The notes: generated from the letters alone by a model not told the origin. A stretch of DNA of 64,000 nucleotides from Undibacterium sp. YM2 (GCF_009937975.1 NZ_AP018441.1:6262001-6326000); one strand, 5' to 3'; numbered from the stretch's first letter, positions 44,121-53,483 are shown. Program-made: numbers and translations.

Positions 44121-44876
44121 ATGACCACAGCCATCATCGCCGACGACGAAGATTTACCACGTAAAGAATTACGCCGCATGCTCAATAAAGTCTGGCCAGA
44201 GCTGGAGATACTGGCTGAATGTGAACACGGTGCAGAAGCGCTGGAAGCCATACACCAGGAAGAGCCGGATATCGCTTTTCTGGACATACGCATGCCCGGC
44301 ATGACTGGCCTCGATGTGGCCCATGCCGTCAAAGGGCGCTGCCATGCCGTCTTCACCACAGCTTATGACAGCCATGCACTGGATGCCTTTGCCGCTGGTG
44401 CCGTTGATTATCTGCTCAAGCCTGTGTCTGAAATCAGGTTGCAGGAAGCAGTCACCAGATTAAAAGAACGCATCGCCAGCAAACAACCAGTGGCAGATGT
44501 CAGCCAGCTCATGTCTGAACTCGACAAGCGTCTGAAGAATACGACCGCAGAGCGGATACGCTGGATCAGTGCCAGCGTGGGCGACACCATCAAGATGTTC
44601 CCGGTAGAAAAAATCCTGTTCTTCAGTTCAGATGAAAAATACACGCGTGTAGTCTGTGCCGATGATGAAGCCCATGTACGCAAGCCCTTGAAAGAAATCA
44701 TGGATGGTCTTGATCCTGATATCTTCTGGCAAGTGCATCGCGGCACCGTAGTGCGCGCTGATGCGATTACTCGCGCACACAGGGATGAACTGGGCAAGTA
44801 CACGGTGGAGTTGCGGGGTTTGCAGGAAAAGCTCAAGGTCAGTCAGGCTTATGCATGGCGCTTCAAACCAATGTAG
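44121..44876 (+). CDS. LytTR family response regulator
   Basis: A 251-residue regulator of the AlgR/LytR type. The receiver (1-120) has acidic residues DDED at 8-11, phosphoacceptor Asp55 in FLDIRMPG and Lys in LLKPVSE. The LytTR DNA-binding domain spans about 150-250, with FFSSDEKYTRVV and FWQVHRGTVVRADAI. It lies 22 bp after the LytS-like kinase, forming the usual LytS/LytR pair. ATG 44121 was chosen, since the upstream extension overlaps the kinase gene. Target genes unknown. Confidence 0.92.
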   Translation: MTTAIIADDEDLPRKELRRMLNKVWPELEILAECEHGAEALEAIHQEEPDIAFLDIRMPGMTGLDVAHAVKGRCHAVFTTAYDSHALDAFAAGAVDYLLKPVSEIRLQEAVTRLKERIASKQPVADVSQLMSELDKRLKNTTAERIRWISASVGDTIKMFPVEKILFFSSDEKYTRVVCADDEAHVRKPLKEIMDGLDPDIFWQVHRGTVVRADAITRAHRDELGKYTVELRGLQEKLKVSQAYAWRFKPM

Positions 44877-44970
44877 GTGGATAGCTATTAAAGCGAATTT
44901 GGGATTGTTGCCTTCCTTGGTTACGCAGCAGTTTGAATCAATTTCCTCAACAAAAGATGATAGCCAAGTT

Positions 44971-45006
44971 CCCTCCCCTTCAAGGGGAGGGCTAGGGTGG
45001 GGATGG
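44971..45006. repeat. GC-rich intergenic palindromic repeat, copy 1
   Basis: CCCTCCCCTT-C-AAGGGGAGGG (44971-44991) followed by CTAGGGTGGGGATGG. A related hairpin preceded by a GGGTGGGGATG block lies at 57310-57389. This looks like a dispersed REP-type repeat. Between the LytTR gene (44876) and tatD (45314) I see only this and the hairpin at 45148. Confidence 0.7.
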
Positions 45007-45147
45007 GTTTCGGTCAATTCACCTCAATGAATTGACGCTGGAACCCTATCTCCATCCCAACCATTCCATCGCGCAGTAAGAGCTTCTGATTTGCAAAAAA
45101 CCACAATCAAAAAACGAAACGCTTGATGTTTTCATTCAAGTCGCATT

Positions 45148-45184
45148 AAGATGGCGCTGACGTTGAAACCAGCGCCATCTTTTT
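45148..45184 (+). terminator. Terminator-like hairpin upstream of tatD
   Basis: Perfect 12-bp stem AAGATGGCGCTG/CAGCGCCATCTT (45148-45159 and 45170-45181) with a 10-base loop and a following T run. It lies 270 bp past the LytTR stop and 130 bp before tatD, so it ends either a long 3' tail or an unseen short transcript. Confidence 0.75.
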
Positions 45185-45313
45185 AAAAATAAGATTTGGA
45201 CCTATCCAGACTATTCCCTCGCAGTTTCTGCTTCTGAATACCCTCAGTTTTATCTGTATTATTTACTGAGCGGCTAGTAATCCAAATAATAAAAACAACA
45301 GGAAATTTATACC

Positions 45314-46123
45314 ATGCTACAAAAACCTGCACTGATCGATATCGGTGCGAACCTCAGCAACCATCGCTTTCACAATGACCTTGATGCCGTCATCTCACGC
45401 GCAAAGCAGGCAACTGTGGAACACATCATTGTCACCGGCACATCCGAGCGTGCCAGCCATGATGCACACGCGCTGACACAAACTTATCCCGGCTATTTAA
45501 GCAGCACCGCAGGCGTGCATCCGCATGAAGCGAAGAACTGGAATGCGCAGTGCGCGAGAGCCATAGAAAAACTTGCGGCCAGCGACACTGTGGTGGCCGT
45601 TGGTGAATGCGGTCTCGACTATAACCGTATGTTCTCGACGGAAGTACAGCAACGTGCCTGTTTTGAAGCGCAATTGCAATTGGCCGTAGGTTTACAAAAA
45701 CCAGTGTTCCTGCACGAACGTGACGCCCACGATGATTTCTTTGCCCTGTTGAGGCAATACCGTCCACAACTCAAAGGTGCGGTGGTGCACTGCTTTACTG
45801 GTAATACTGAAGAGTTGCGGGCCTATCTTGACCTCGATTGCCACATCGGTATTACCGGCTGGATCTGCGATGAAAGGCGTGGCGATGATTTGCGCAAGGC
45901 GGTCAAATTTTTGCCCAAAGACAAGCTGATGATAGAAACCGACGCGCCGTATTTATTACCGCGCAATCTGCCGGTGCGCCCGCAGGATAACCGCAATGAG
46001 CCCATGCATTTGCCCGTCGTACTCGAAGCAGTAGCTGCTATCTTGCGGATATCGCCCGTGGCACTGGCACAGCAAATTCGAAAAAATACCGTGCAGTTTT
46101 TTGGCCTGCCCTTGGCTGGCTAA
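45314..46123 (+). CDS. tatD: TatD family metal-dependent hydrolase
   Basis: A 269-residue TIM-barrel nuclease of the TatD family (3'-5' exonuclease in E. coli, linked to DNA damage and protein quality control). Metal-site motifs are in order: IDIGANLS, GVHPHE, GECGLDYNR, HCFTGN and ETDAPYLLPR. The first motif lacks the usual HxH and has IGANL, as in true TatD rather than YcfH. ATG 45314 follows ACAGGAAAT. It stands alone. Confidence 0.92.
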   Translation: MLQKPALIDIGANLSNHRFHNDLDAVISRAKQATVEHIIVTGTSERASHDAHALTQTYPGYLSSTAGVHPHEAKNWNAQCARAIEKLAASDTVVAVGECGLDYNRMFSTEVQQRACFEAQLQLAVGLQKPVFLHERDAHDDFFALLRQYRPQLKGAVVHCFTGNTEELRAYLDLDCHIGITGWICDERRGDDLRKAVKFLPKDKLMIETDAPYLLPRNLPVRPQDNRNEPMHLPVVLEAVAAILRISPVALAQQIRKNTVQFFGLPLAG

Positions 46124-46132
46124 TACCCGCGC

Positions 46133-46726
46133 TCATACTGTTTGATCAGTGCTTTCAATGACATCGGAAGCGATTGGCGTTGCTACTGTCGCTGGTTTTT
46201 GCAAGCCACGCGACCAGCGCAACAGGCCAACTGCATAACTGATGTAATATGCAGCCAGCATGCCAAACAGGAACAGAGTCAGCGGGCTGCTGGAAAAATC
46301 ACCAGGCGGTGCAGCGAAAGATTGCGTAGTGAAATAAATGCTGCCCATGCGCCAGGCAATGCGGCCTATCATCAACAATGACAGCGCTATGCCCAGGTGG
46401 GCGTTAGGCGTATAGAATTTCCCGACAGGGCTGCGATCAAATTTGGTCAGGCGCAAGCCATACATACCCAGACCACTGCCAACGATCAAGCCTGCCAGCA
46501 TGAACAACAAGTTGCCCTCATGTTTCATTGCGCCTAAAGCCACCAGCGCTATAAGGACAGGGAAAATAACTACTGTCATCATGGCACGCACACCAGAATA
46601 TTTCTGCCTGCCCACCATGCGCCGTACGCGCGAAATGACACGCCAGACGATGAAGGCACCAACAGCGGCAGCTACCATCAGGGAAGTGGGGTTTGCAGTA
46701 GCCATGAAAAACTTTCTGGATAACAT
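46133..46726 (-). CDS. Membrane protein of unknown function (CcdC/DUF1453-like)
   Basis: A 197-residue integral membrane protein with about five helices (12-30, 48-64, 72-92, 110-125 and 150-172). The segment YTPNAHLGIALSLLMIGRI resembles the CcdC/DUF1453 family, which I offer with moderate confidence. The start is uncertain: ATG 46726 or ATG 46705 (MATANPTS), neither with a strong ribosome binding site. It ends 9 bp from the converging tatD stop and no terminator is visible there. Confidence 0.65.
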   Translation of the reverse strand: MLSRKFFMATANPTSLMVAAAVGAFIVWRVISRVRRMVGRQKYSGVRAMMTVVIFPVLIALVALGAMKHEGNLLFMLAGLIVGSGLGMYGLRLTKFDRSPVGKFYTPNAHLGIALSLLMIGRIAWRMGSIYFTTQSFAAPPGDFSSSPLTLFLFGMLAAYYISYAVGLLRWSRGLQKPATVATPIASDVIESTDQTV

Positions 46727-46880
46727 GTAGAGAGATTTTCAAAGTCTATCATGGGCAAAATTCGCGCCAGTACCGGAATGTATCAAATCAGTTCAAATTA
46801 CCATGTCAGGATTTTTTGCATGCCTGCATGAAACCCTGTATCGTTTGCAGCTATTGTGTATCCTGTACTTTTATGTCCTC

Positions 46881-47435
46881 ATGAAAATAACAACTACCCT
46901 CGCGCTGCTCTTGCCCGCATTGTCCCTGGTCGCCTGTGCCAATTACACTCCGCGCCTGAAGCCGGATGAAAAACTGACCGAAACGGACAGTTTTATATAT
47001 GGCAGTTTTCAGATCAAGACTGAAAAAATACTGGTCTCGGCAGATGGGCATGTCAGCATGGGGCTTAATCTCACTTGTCAGGATGGTAGCAAGTATCTGC
47101 TGCGTTTTTACCGTGAAAATCCTGTGCATGTAGTCAAGATCAAGCCATCCATTTGTGATATCGATGAGATTGTGTATACAGACGCAGATGGCAACGTCAG
47201 GGAGGTTGGTAGCTTTCGTAATCCCATACGCAATCTGGTATTCAAACCCGGCAAGGCATATTATCTCGGCGATTTTTCTGCCACTGCGCACACCGACATA
47301 GGCCTGAAGACGAATAATATAAAATGGTCGATGCGAAATCCTGTCGACAGGTTTGCCTACACCACAGAACTGGTGCATAGCCTGTATCCGAATACCGTAG
47401 GCATAAGCAAAGTCAACATGGGGCTGGCGAAGTAG
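46881..47435 (+). CDS. Small lipoprotein of unknown function
   Basis: A 184-residue lipoprotein. The start MKITTTLALLLPALSLVAC puts the lipidated Cys at residue 19 (lipobox LVAC), which decides ATG 46881 over longer frames. The mature part is beta-rich (DSFIYGSFQIKTEKILVSA, NLVFKPGKAYYLGDF) with two more Cys that could pair. The pattern of a single extracytoplasmic beta domain resembles small outer-membrane lipoproteins, but I know no family for it. The next gene starts 31 bp later on the same strand. Confidence 0.72.
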   Translation: MKITTTLALLLPALSLVACANYTPRLKPDEKLTETDSFIYGSFQIKTEKILVSADGHVSMGLNLTCQDGSKYLLRFYRENPVHVVKIKPSICDIDEIVYTDADGNVREVGSFRNPIRNLVFKPGKAYYLGDFSATAHTDIGLKTNNIKWSMRNPVDRFAYTTELVHSLYPNTVGISKVNMGLAK

Positions 47436-47465
47436 GAGTGCAAATGCATGGAGCCTGAAGTGAAA

Positions 47466-47849
47466 ATGAAACGTCTCATTTTGTTTGGCACAAGTTGCTT
47501 CTTGCTGAATGTTGTAAATGCCCAGGAATTATCTACTGCCAGGTACGTCGGCGCCATGGAAGGTGCAGTGCAGGCATGCATCTCAGCCTTCCCGGAAAAA
47601 ACCGCCATCTACAGCGATACACTGTACCGTTCGGTGAAATGCCATTTTACCGAGTCTGAATTTCATCAGTGGCACGATAAACTGCGTAATCAGATGCCGC
47701 ACCGCGAACAATATAGCAAAGGCTATGCCGAAGGAAAGAAGAGCCTCAGCGATTATCCCGCGAACAGGAAGCGCGAGTGTGCCAGTCTTGAAACCATCGC
47801 TTGCGACCCCAATGGTGATCCTCGCCGTGACTGGGATTTTGATAAGTAG
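47466..47849 (+). CDS. Small exported Cys-containing protein
   Basis: A 127-residue protein with a signal peptide (MKRLILFGTSCFLLNVVNA, cleavage near residue 19). The mature part has four Cys (ACISAFP, KCHFTE, ECASLETIAC) that could form two disulfides, and a charged C-terminus ending RRDWDFDK. ATG 47466 was chosen; a GTG lies two codons earlier. It follows the lipoprotein gene by 31 bp and is probably co-transcribed. No family recognised. Confidence 0.68.
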   Translation: MKRLILFGTSCFLLNVVNAQELSTARYVGAMEGAVQACISAFPEKTAIYSDTLYRSVKCHFTESEFHQWHDKLRNQMPHREQYSKGYAEGKKSLSDYPANRKRECASLETIACDPNGDPRRDWDFDK

Positions 47850-47981
47850 GAAGTTTCTGATCCAGATGCTTGTGATCTCCTGTTTTTAGTCGCTCATCCC
47901 TCCCATGTCCGAAAGCTGCCAGCAGCTTTTCACTTAGTTTGTTAAGCTGCTGTCCTGGTCTGGATACTCATGGAGTGCTTA

Positions 47982-48853
47982 ATGCGCAGTGCTGATTTAT
48001 TACGTTTGATTTCCTTGGCCGCCATCTGGGGTGCATCCTTCCTGTTCATGCGGGTACTGGCGCCCGTGGTCGGGGTATTGTGGAGTGCTGAGGTCAGGGT
48101 GGGGTTGGCAGGTATCGCCTTGCTGACACTGATGTATGTGACCAATCGTGCGATGAACTTTCGTGCAAACTGGAAGTCATTTTTAGTTCTTGGCACGATT
48201 AATTCAGCCTTGCCGTTTGCCCTGTATTCTTATGCGGCACTGAGCATACCTGCCGGTTACTCAGCCATCGTGAATGCCACCAGCCCGCTCTGGGGGCAGT
48301 GATGGGTGCGGCCTTTCTGGGTGAACGGCTGACATTGCGCAAGATGGCTGGCATGGCGATAGGCGTGCTCGGCGTAGCCTTCCTGGTACGCCTGGGGCCG
48401 GTAGAATTCAACAGCAAACTGGTGCTGGCAGTGCTGGCCTGCGTGGGTGCAACTTTGTGCTATGCGATAGTCGGCATTTATACCAAGAAAAAACTCACAG
48501 GCATCACACCCATGCAAATGGCGACCGGTTCGCAAGTAGGTGCTGCATTTGTATTGATGCCTTTCCTGCCGCTGGCACCAGTGCAGGGCGAGATCACGGC
48601 TACCATAGCATTAGTAGGTGTTGCACTGGCCTTATTGTGTAGCGCAGTGGCTTACCTGATTTACTTCCGTTTGATGGCAGACCTGGGGCCAACCAAGGCT
48701 TTGACGGTGACTTTCCTGATTCCGTTGTTTGCCTTGCTGTGGGGCTATCTGTTCCTCAATGAACATATCACCATGAATACCGTCATAGGCTGCGCAGGTG
48801 TGGTGCTGGCGACCTGGCTGGTGGTGTTCCAGCCAGCTCAAAAAACAGCTTAA
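47982..48853 (+). pseudogene. EamA family (DMT) permease, broken by one missing base
   Basis: Ten-helix drug/metabolite exporter. The first frame starts MRSADLLRLISLAAIWGASF after GGAGTGCTTA and stops at 48302, just after NATSPLWGQ. The second frame continues with AVMGAAFLGERLTL, exactly where the family has its conserved TSPLFGALV-ALFLGERL stretch. One extra G in the run 48292-48296 gives a single protein of 290 residues with both EamA repeats complete. Sequence error is more likely than a true pseudogene, because nothing else has decayed. Substrate unknown. Confidence 0.85.
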
Positions 48854-48864
48854 AGATTGACCTT

Positions 48865-48908
48865 AAAAAATGCCGCTGTCTCTATATGGGTCAGCGGCAT
48901 TTTTTTTT
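48865..48908. terminator. Bidirectional terminator between EamA and CocE/NonD genes
   Basis: Stem AATGCCGCTG/CAGCGGCATT with flanking A and T tracts (48865-48878 and 48892-48908). It overlaps the stop of the converging hydrolase gene at 48907. Confidence 0.92.
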
Positions 48909-50871
48909 ATTCATCCAGTGCGGGCAAGACCTTGACATGCAGGGCACTTGGTTGCTGGCTGCCGAAATACACCTTATGCGTGGCCTTGATGAAATCACCG
49001 TCCTTGGCTTCATAGATGTTAGGCACAAAGGATTGCGGGTTACGGTCTATGAAAGGGAACCAGCTGGACTGTACCTGCACCATGATGCGGTGGCCTCGCT
49101 GGAAGGTGTGAAATACATCATTGATGGCAAACTTCACCTTGGTCACCTGGTTAGGTACCATGGGTTTGGCTGTTTCAAAACCATCGCGGAAGCGGGCGCG
49201 GAAAGGTTCGCCGCGTACCAGGGTTTGCTGGTTACCACGATTGGTCTGTGCATCGACTTCGAGGTTGGCTGGATTGACGTCGATGAGCTTGACAACAAAG
49301 TCAGCATCGCTGCCGGTGACACTGACAAACAAGTCTGCACTCAATGGGCCAGCCAGTGTCACGTCTTTTTCCAGTACCTCACTTTGCCAGCTCACTACAT
49401 CCGGGCGGCTGGTGGCAAAGCGTTGGTCGGCGGCTATGTATTGCTTGCTCCAGCGCGTTTCTATCTCGGTGGTATAGGGCACAGGTTTGGCCGGGTCGCT
49501 GATGTATTCTGCAAATTGCGCATCCTGATTTGCCGGTGCGGTAAAGCTCAGCTTGCCATTCGCGTGGAAGTACAGGGCCTTGTCCTTGCTTTCTTTCGGT
49601 GGCCAGGCATCAAAACCGCGCCAGCGGTTGGCACCGGTTTCAAACATCCAGGCTTCGGCCAGCGTGGGCTTGTCGCCGGTTTTCAGATAATGCTTGAAGA
49701 AGGCAAATTCCACGGGCTGGTAAGTCTGCACCGTCTTGTAGCCAAAGTTGGCATCGCCGACTTTGTCGCCATCGGTACGGAACCAACCACCATGCGTCCA
49801 TGGGCCGATGACGATAGTGTTTTGTATGCCGGGGTTTTGTTTTTCTATGGCCTTGTAGGTATTCAGTGGGCCATACAAGTCTTCTGTGTCATACCAGCCA
49901 CCCACGGTCAGGACAGCGGCCTTGATGTTCTTCAGGTGTGGCAGGATATTGCGGCTTTGCCAGAAGTTGTCATAGTTCGGGTGCGCGACGATATCATTCC
50001 AGAATGGGATGCCGTTCTTGAAGTAACGGTTATTCGCATTGGCCACCGAACCCAGGTCCAGGAAGAACTGGTAGCCATCCGGTGTACCAAAGTTAAAGGT
50101 TTTCCAGCCAGCACCTGTGGTCGGCTGTGGACGTGGCTGGCCAAAACTGTGGAAGAAGCCAAAGGCCATCTGCAGGTTGAAAGCGCCATTCCTGTGCATG
50201 TCGTCACCACGGAACCAGTCAGCTATCGGTGCCTGCGGTGACACCGCTTTTAATGCCGGGTGGCTGTCAATGGCACCAGCCGAAGTATAAAAGCCAGGGT
50301 AAGAATTACCCCACTGACCGACCTTGCCATTATTGTGTGGCAGGTGTTTGATCATCCACTCTATGCTGTCATAGGTATCGCTGCTTTCATCGACATCGGT
50401 CTTGGATTTTTTCTCGTCTATATGCGGGCGCATGTTGACGAATTCGCCTTCCGACATATAGGTGCCACGCACATCCTGGTAGACAAAGATAAAGCCATCT
50501 TTTTCATACTCGGCAGTTGGCCCCAGCATGGTTTTATATTGATCACTGCCATAGGGCCCGACCGAATAAGGCGTGCGGCTCATCAGGATGGGATAGCGCT
50601 TGCTGGCGCTGGCATCATTCGGTACATAGACAGAGGTGAACAGGAGCTTGCCATCACGCATGGGGATGCGGTATTCAAACTTGGCATAGTTTTTACGGAT
50701 GTACTCGGCACGCAACCTGGCAGCATCAGCCTTGTCGTCAGTGGCCGTGCTGCTGCTGGTGCTGGTGATGTTGCTGCTCAAGGCCAGTGCTGGTGTAGCG
50801 ATGCTGGTCAGGATTGCGCCCAGCATGATGGAAAGCGCAGGCAGGGCCTGTCGCAACTGCGGTGTTCTCAT
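48907..50871 (-). CDS. Exported CocE/NonD family hydrolase (alpha-amino-acid ester hydrolase-like)
   Basis: A 654-residue serine hydrolase with a signal peptide ending near ALA (residue 30). The entry sequence RIPMRDGKLLFTSVYVP is the family hallmark. The nucleophile is Ser190 in GNSYPGF, and the oxyanion Tyr is near SRTPYS. The C-terminal jelly roll (about 450-640) is the X-Pro dipeptidyl-peptidase C-domain. Related enzymes cleave acyl esters or amides of amino acids, including beta-lactam side chains, or X-Pro dipeptides. The precise substrate cannot be read. Single gene on the minus strand. Confidence 0.9.
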   Translation of the reverse strand: MRTPQLRQALPALSIMLGAILTSIATPALALSSNITSTSSSTATDDKADAARLRAEYIRKNYAKFEYRIPMRDGKLLFTSVYVPNDASASKRYPILMSRTPYSVGPYGSDQYKTMLGPTAEYEKDGFIFVYQDVRGTYMSEGEFVNMRPHIDEKKSKTDVDESSDTYDSIEWMIKHLPHNNGKVGQWGNSYPGFYTSAGAIDSHPALKAVSPQAPIADWFRGDDMHRNGAFNLQMAFGFFHSFGQPRPQPTTGAGWKTFNFGTPDGYQFFLDLGSVANANNRYFKNGIPFWNDIVAHPNYDNFWQSRNILPHLKNIKAAVLTVGGWYDTEDLYGPLNTYKAIEKQNPGIQNTIVIGPWTHGGWFRTDGDKVGDANFGYKTVQTYQPVEFAFFKHYLKTGDKPTLAEAWMFETGANRWRGFDAWPPKESKDKALYFHANGKLSFTAPANQDAQFAEYISDPAKPVPYTTEIETRWSKQYIAADQRFATSRPDVVSWQSEVLEKDVTLAGPLSADLFVSVTGSDADFVVKLIDVNPANLEVDAQTNRGNQQTLVRGEPFRARFRDGFETAKPMVPNQVTKVKFAINDVFHTFQRGHRIMVQVQSSWFPFIDRNPQSFVPNIYEAKDGDFIKATHKVYFGSQQPSALHVKVLPALDE

Positions 50872-50994
50872 GATGTTCCCCGAATATTTTTTTGTGTGCT
50901 TAGGGCCAGCCAGGCTCAGACAGATACATCGGTTTGATGCCTGCTGGCATTACTTGGTCTGCAAAGAGCCTGACAAGTTCCCTGAAAAGTTCTC

Positions 50995-51657
50995 TTAATC
51001 TTCAGCATTCGGGTCGTAATCCGGCAAAGGGGGCTCAATTTCTACGATGCTGTCGGCGCCCTTGCTACGGGCTGTCTGCAGGGCGCTATTAACGCGCTTG
51101 AGCATGCTGTCGGCACTGTCCTTGTGGGCATTCGTCGTCAGGCCAGTGGCAAAAGTCACTTTCAGGCCGGGGGAGATGGCTTCCCAATCCACCCCGGCAA
51201 TGCGCAACTTCAGGCGGGCGATGGCCTTGAGGCTGGCTTCCAGCCACGTTGTTGGCATGACGATCGCAAATTCATTGGCAGCAACACGGCCAAAGGAATC
51301 CAGGGTGCGCAGCATGGTCAGCGCTTCTTTGGCGACTTGCTGCAAGACCTGGCGTGCCACGGCCTGGCCATGCTGCTCTAGTATTTGCTCAAGTCCATCG
51401 ACGGCGATGGCTGCCAGCGTAAAGGTATGGCCGGTACGGAAGGAGCGTGCCAGTTCACCATCCAGCATCGCCGCCAGGGTGCGGCGGTTCAGGGCGCCAG
51501 TCAGGTGGTCGGTCCTGGCCATGCTGTCGAGTTGTGTCAGCACGGTTTCCAGCGTGGGCAAGAGATTGTCCTGATGGCCTTCGTTCTTGATTTGCTTGAT
51601 CAATTGATCAATTTGTTGTCTTGCTTCTAATAAAGGCTGATTAAAATCTGTGGGCAT
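50995..51657 (-). CDS. GGDEF-fold protein with degenerate active site
   Basis: A 220-residue protein. An N-terminal coiled coil (residues 5-45) leads into a diguanylate-cyclase fold with the entry motif DHLTGALNRRTL. The signature GGDEF reads AANEF (in RVAANEFAIVMP), so both glycines and the metal-binding Asp are lost and cyclase activity is not expected. The acidic tail PLPDYDPNAED is unusual. It may act as a cyclic-di-GMP or protein-binding module. It diverges from the PLP-enzyme gene. Confidence 0.85.
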   Translation of the reverse strand: MPTDFNQPLLEARQQIDQLIKQIKNEGHQDNLLPTLETVLTQLDSMARTDHLTGALNRRTLAAMLDGELARSFRTGHTFTLAAIAVDGLEQILEQHGQAVARQVLQQVAKEALTMLRTLDSFGRVAANEFAIVMPTTWLEASLKAIARLKLRIAGVDWEAISPGLKVTFATGLTTNAHKDSADSMLKRVNSALQTARSKGADSIVEIEPPLPDYDPNAED

Positions 51658-51736
51658 GTACTCTCCGGCCAGGACTGGGACTAGCGCGAGGCGCTACAAT
51701 GGCACTTTACCATTGTCTCCCGCGTTTCTGCCAAGC

Positions 51737-52630
51737 ATGTTATTCACGAACCAGGTTTCTCCCTGTCAGCAAGTCAGCTCCCGGCTTTTTCCTGGCATGG
51801 ATTTGTGGATGAAACGCGACGATATGTTGCACCCTCAGGTCTCGGGCAACAAGTTTCGCAAATTGAAATATCCTTTGCAAGCCTTGCAGGGGCAAAGTAC
51901 CCATGTGGTTTCCATGGGAGGGATCTGGTCGAACCATATCCATGCACTGGCCCATGCGGTGCATGCGCTGGGCTTGCCCGCGACTGCCCTGATCCGGGGG
52001 GCGAGCGGCATGCACAGCGCCATGCTTGATGATGTCGTGGCCCTGGGCATGCAGGTTCAGTTTGTAAACCGTGAGGCCTACCGTCAATTAAGGGCAGATG
52101 ACACAGCCTGGCGCAGCCATGTTGTTGTGCCTGATGAGCGCACTTTGTGGTTGCCGGAGGGCGGCAGTGCCCCCCTGGCCTTGCGTGGCGTGGCCGAACT
52201 GGTCGCCGAGCTGCCCTTTATTCCTGATTATCTGGTACTGGCCTGTGGCACTGGTGCGACACTGGCGGGTGTGCTGGCTGGCCTGGGCGGGCGATCCAGA
52301 GTGCTGGGTATCGCCGCCATCAGCCACGGTGATTACCTGCGTGCAGACATCAGCCGCCTGCTGGATCAGGCTGGCTACCCTGATTACCAGAACTATGAAT
52401 TACTGACTGGATATCATCATGGTGGCTACGGTAAGGTTTCTGCCGGACTGACCGATTTTTGCCATGAATTCCAGCAAGAGACAGCGATTCCCCTTGAACC
52501 CGTATATACAGGCAAAATGATGTATGCCTTGCGTCAGTTGTGGCATGATGGATATCTCGCTCAAAACGCCAGGGTAGTGGCTGTTCATACCGGTGGTTTG
52601 CAGGGCGCACGCGGGTTTGCCCGCAGGTAG
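51737..52630 (+). CDS. D-cysteine desulfhydrase / ACC deaminase family PLP enzyme
   Basis: A 297-residue pyridoxal-phosphate enzyme, fold type II. The PLP Lys is Lys39 in SGNKFRKLKY, the phosphate-binding loop is CGTGATLAGVLAGL, and MGGIWSNHIHALA holds the catalytic-loop position. Members deaminate 1-aminocyclopropane-1-carboxylate or remove sulfide from D-cysteine. Without the residues that select substrate I would favour a desulfhydrase, at low confidence. ATG 51737 was chosen; the longer upstream frame overlaps the divergent promoter region. The next gene begins 53 bp later. Confidence 0.85.
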   Translation: MLFTNQVSPCQQVSSRLFPGMDLWMKRDDMLHPQVSGNKFRKLKYPLQALQGQSTHVVSMGGIWSNHIHALAHAVHALGLPATALIRGASGMHSAMLDDVVALGMQVQFVNREAYRQLRADDTAWRSHVVVPDERTLWLPEGGSAPLALRGVAELVAELPFIPDYLVLACGTGATLAGVLAGLGGRSRVLGIAAISHGDYLRADISRLLDQAGYPDYQNYELLTGYHHGGYGKVSAGLTDFCHEFQQETAIPLEPVYTGKMMYALRQLWHDGYLAQNARVVAVHTGGLQGARGFARR

Positions 52631-52682
52631 TCATGACGCAGGTAATCATAATGTTATGGCCGTATTAACCGGGCTGGGTGCA

Positions 52683-53483
52683 ATGATGAAAAGGCGGCGC
52701 ACAATTTTTGGCAACGCTATTTACGGGCTGGCTGGGCTGGCCGGGTTGACCCTATGCGGGGTTTGCCCTCTGCAAGCGCAAGCGGCAGAAACGCTGCTGC
52801 GTGTGGCTGTCTATGAAAATCTTGATTACCCCCTCAATATTTTTGACAAGAATCATGTACTGGTTGGTGGCCTGCAAAAAGACTTTACTGACCAGCTGGC
52901 AAAAAAACTCTCAACACCAGTCAGTTATGCTGCCTATTCCCGCAGGCGCATAGAGAGCGTGGTCATACAGGGCGATGCTGACATCATGTGTTATTCCAGC
53001 CCCGGCTGGTTTGACTTGCCCAAGGAAGTCAGCTGGACGGTAGCTACCTTTCCCCAGGTCGAAAGAGTGGTGGTCATGGCAGACAAGACCAGTGTAGAAA
53101 TGGTGCCCCAGCAACTTGAAGGCAAAAAAGTCGTGCTGCAACTTGGTTACCATTATCCGCAAATCGCCAGCCAGCTTACTGAGGGCAAAATCAAGCGCGT
53201 TGACCTGACTGATGTGCCTGGCATGTTCCGTCTGCTGGCCCTTGGCGGTGCCGATGCCATGGTCAGCTCGGATGGCGAGATTGAAGGATATTTCAAGAAC
53301 TTCCCTGAAAAGCGCAGCCTGTACAAGGTATCCAAAACGCCTTTCTCTGTCGTCCATACCCAGTGCGCGCTGTCGCATAAATCTGCCTGGAAGCTGGAGC
53401 AGATCAATGCCGCAATACAGTTTTTGCAAGAAAGCGGTGAGATGGAAAGGATTATGCGCAAATATGGTTTGTCCATGCGTTAA
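52683..53483 (+). CDS. Periplasmic solute-binding protein, family 3-like
   Basis: A 266-residue exported binding protein. The start MMKRRRTIFGNAIYG and a hydrophobic stretch to AQAAE (about residue 36) form a signal peptide. The mature part follows the family-3 amino-acid binding fold (LLRVAVYENLDYPLNIF, GDADIMCYSSPGWF, LALGGADAMVSSDGEIEGYF). No ABC permease or ATPase genes are nearby, so it is an orphan, or acts as a sensor rather than a transporter. Two adjacent ATGs (52683, 52686) are possible. A second binding protein follows 78 bp later. Confidence 0.82.
   Translation: MMKRRRTIFGNAIYGLAGLAGLTLCGVCPLQAQAAETLLRVAVYENLDYPLNIFDKNHVLVGGLQKDFTDQLAKKLSTPVSYAAYSRRRIESVVIQGDADIMCYSSPGWFDLPKEVSWTVATFPQVERVVVMADKTSVEMVPQQLEGKKVVLQLGYHYPQIASQLTEGKIKRVDLTDVPGMFRLLALGGADAMVSSDGEIEGYFKNFPEKRSLYKVSKTPFSVVHTQCALSHKSAWKLEQINAAIQFLQESGEMERIMRKYGLSMR

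Noticed and set aside
48886..50241. 451-codon open frame antisense to the CocE/NonD hydrolase
   Set aside because: Its opposite strand encodes a clear full-length enzyme. The frame shows no domain and is a shadow of codon bias.
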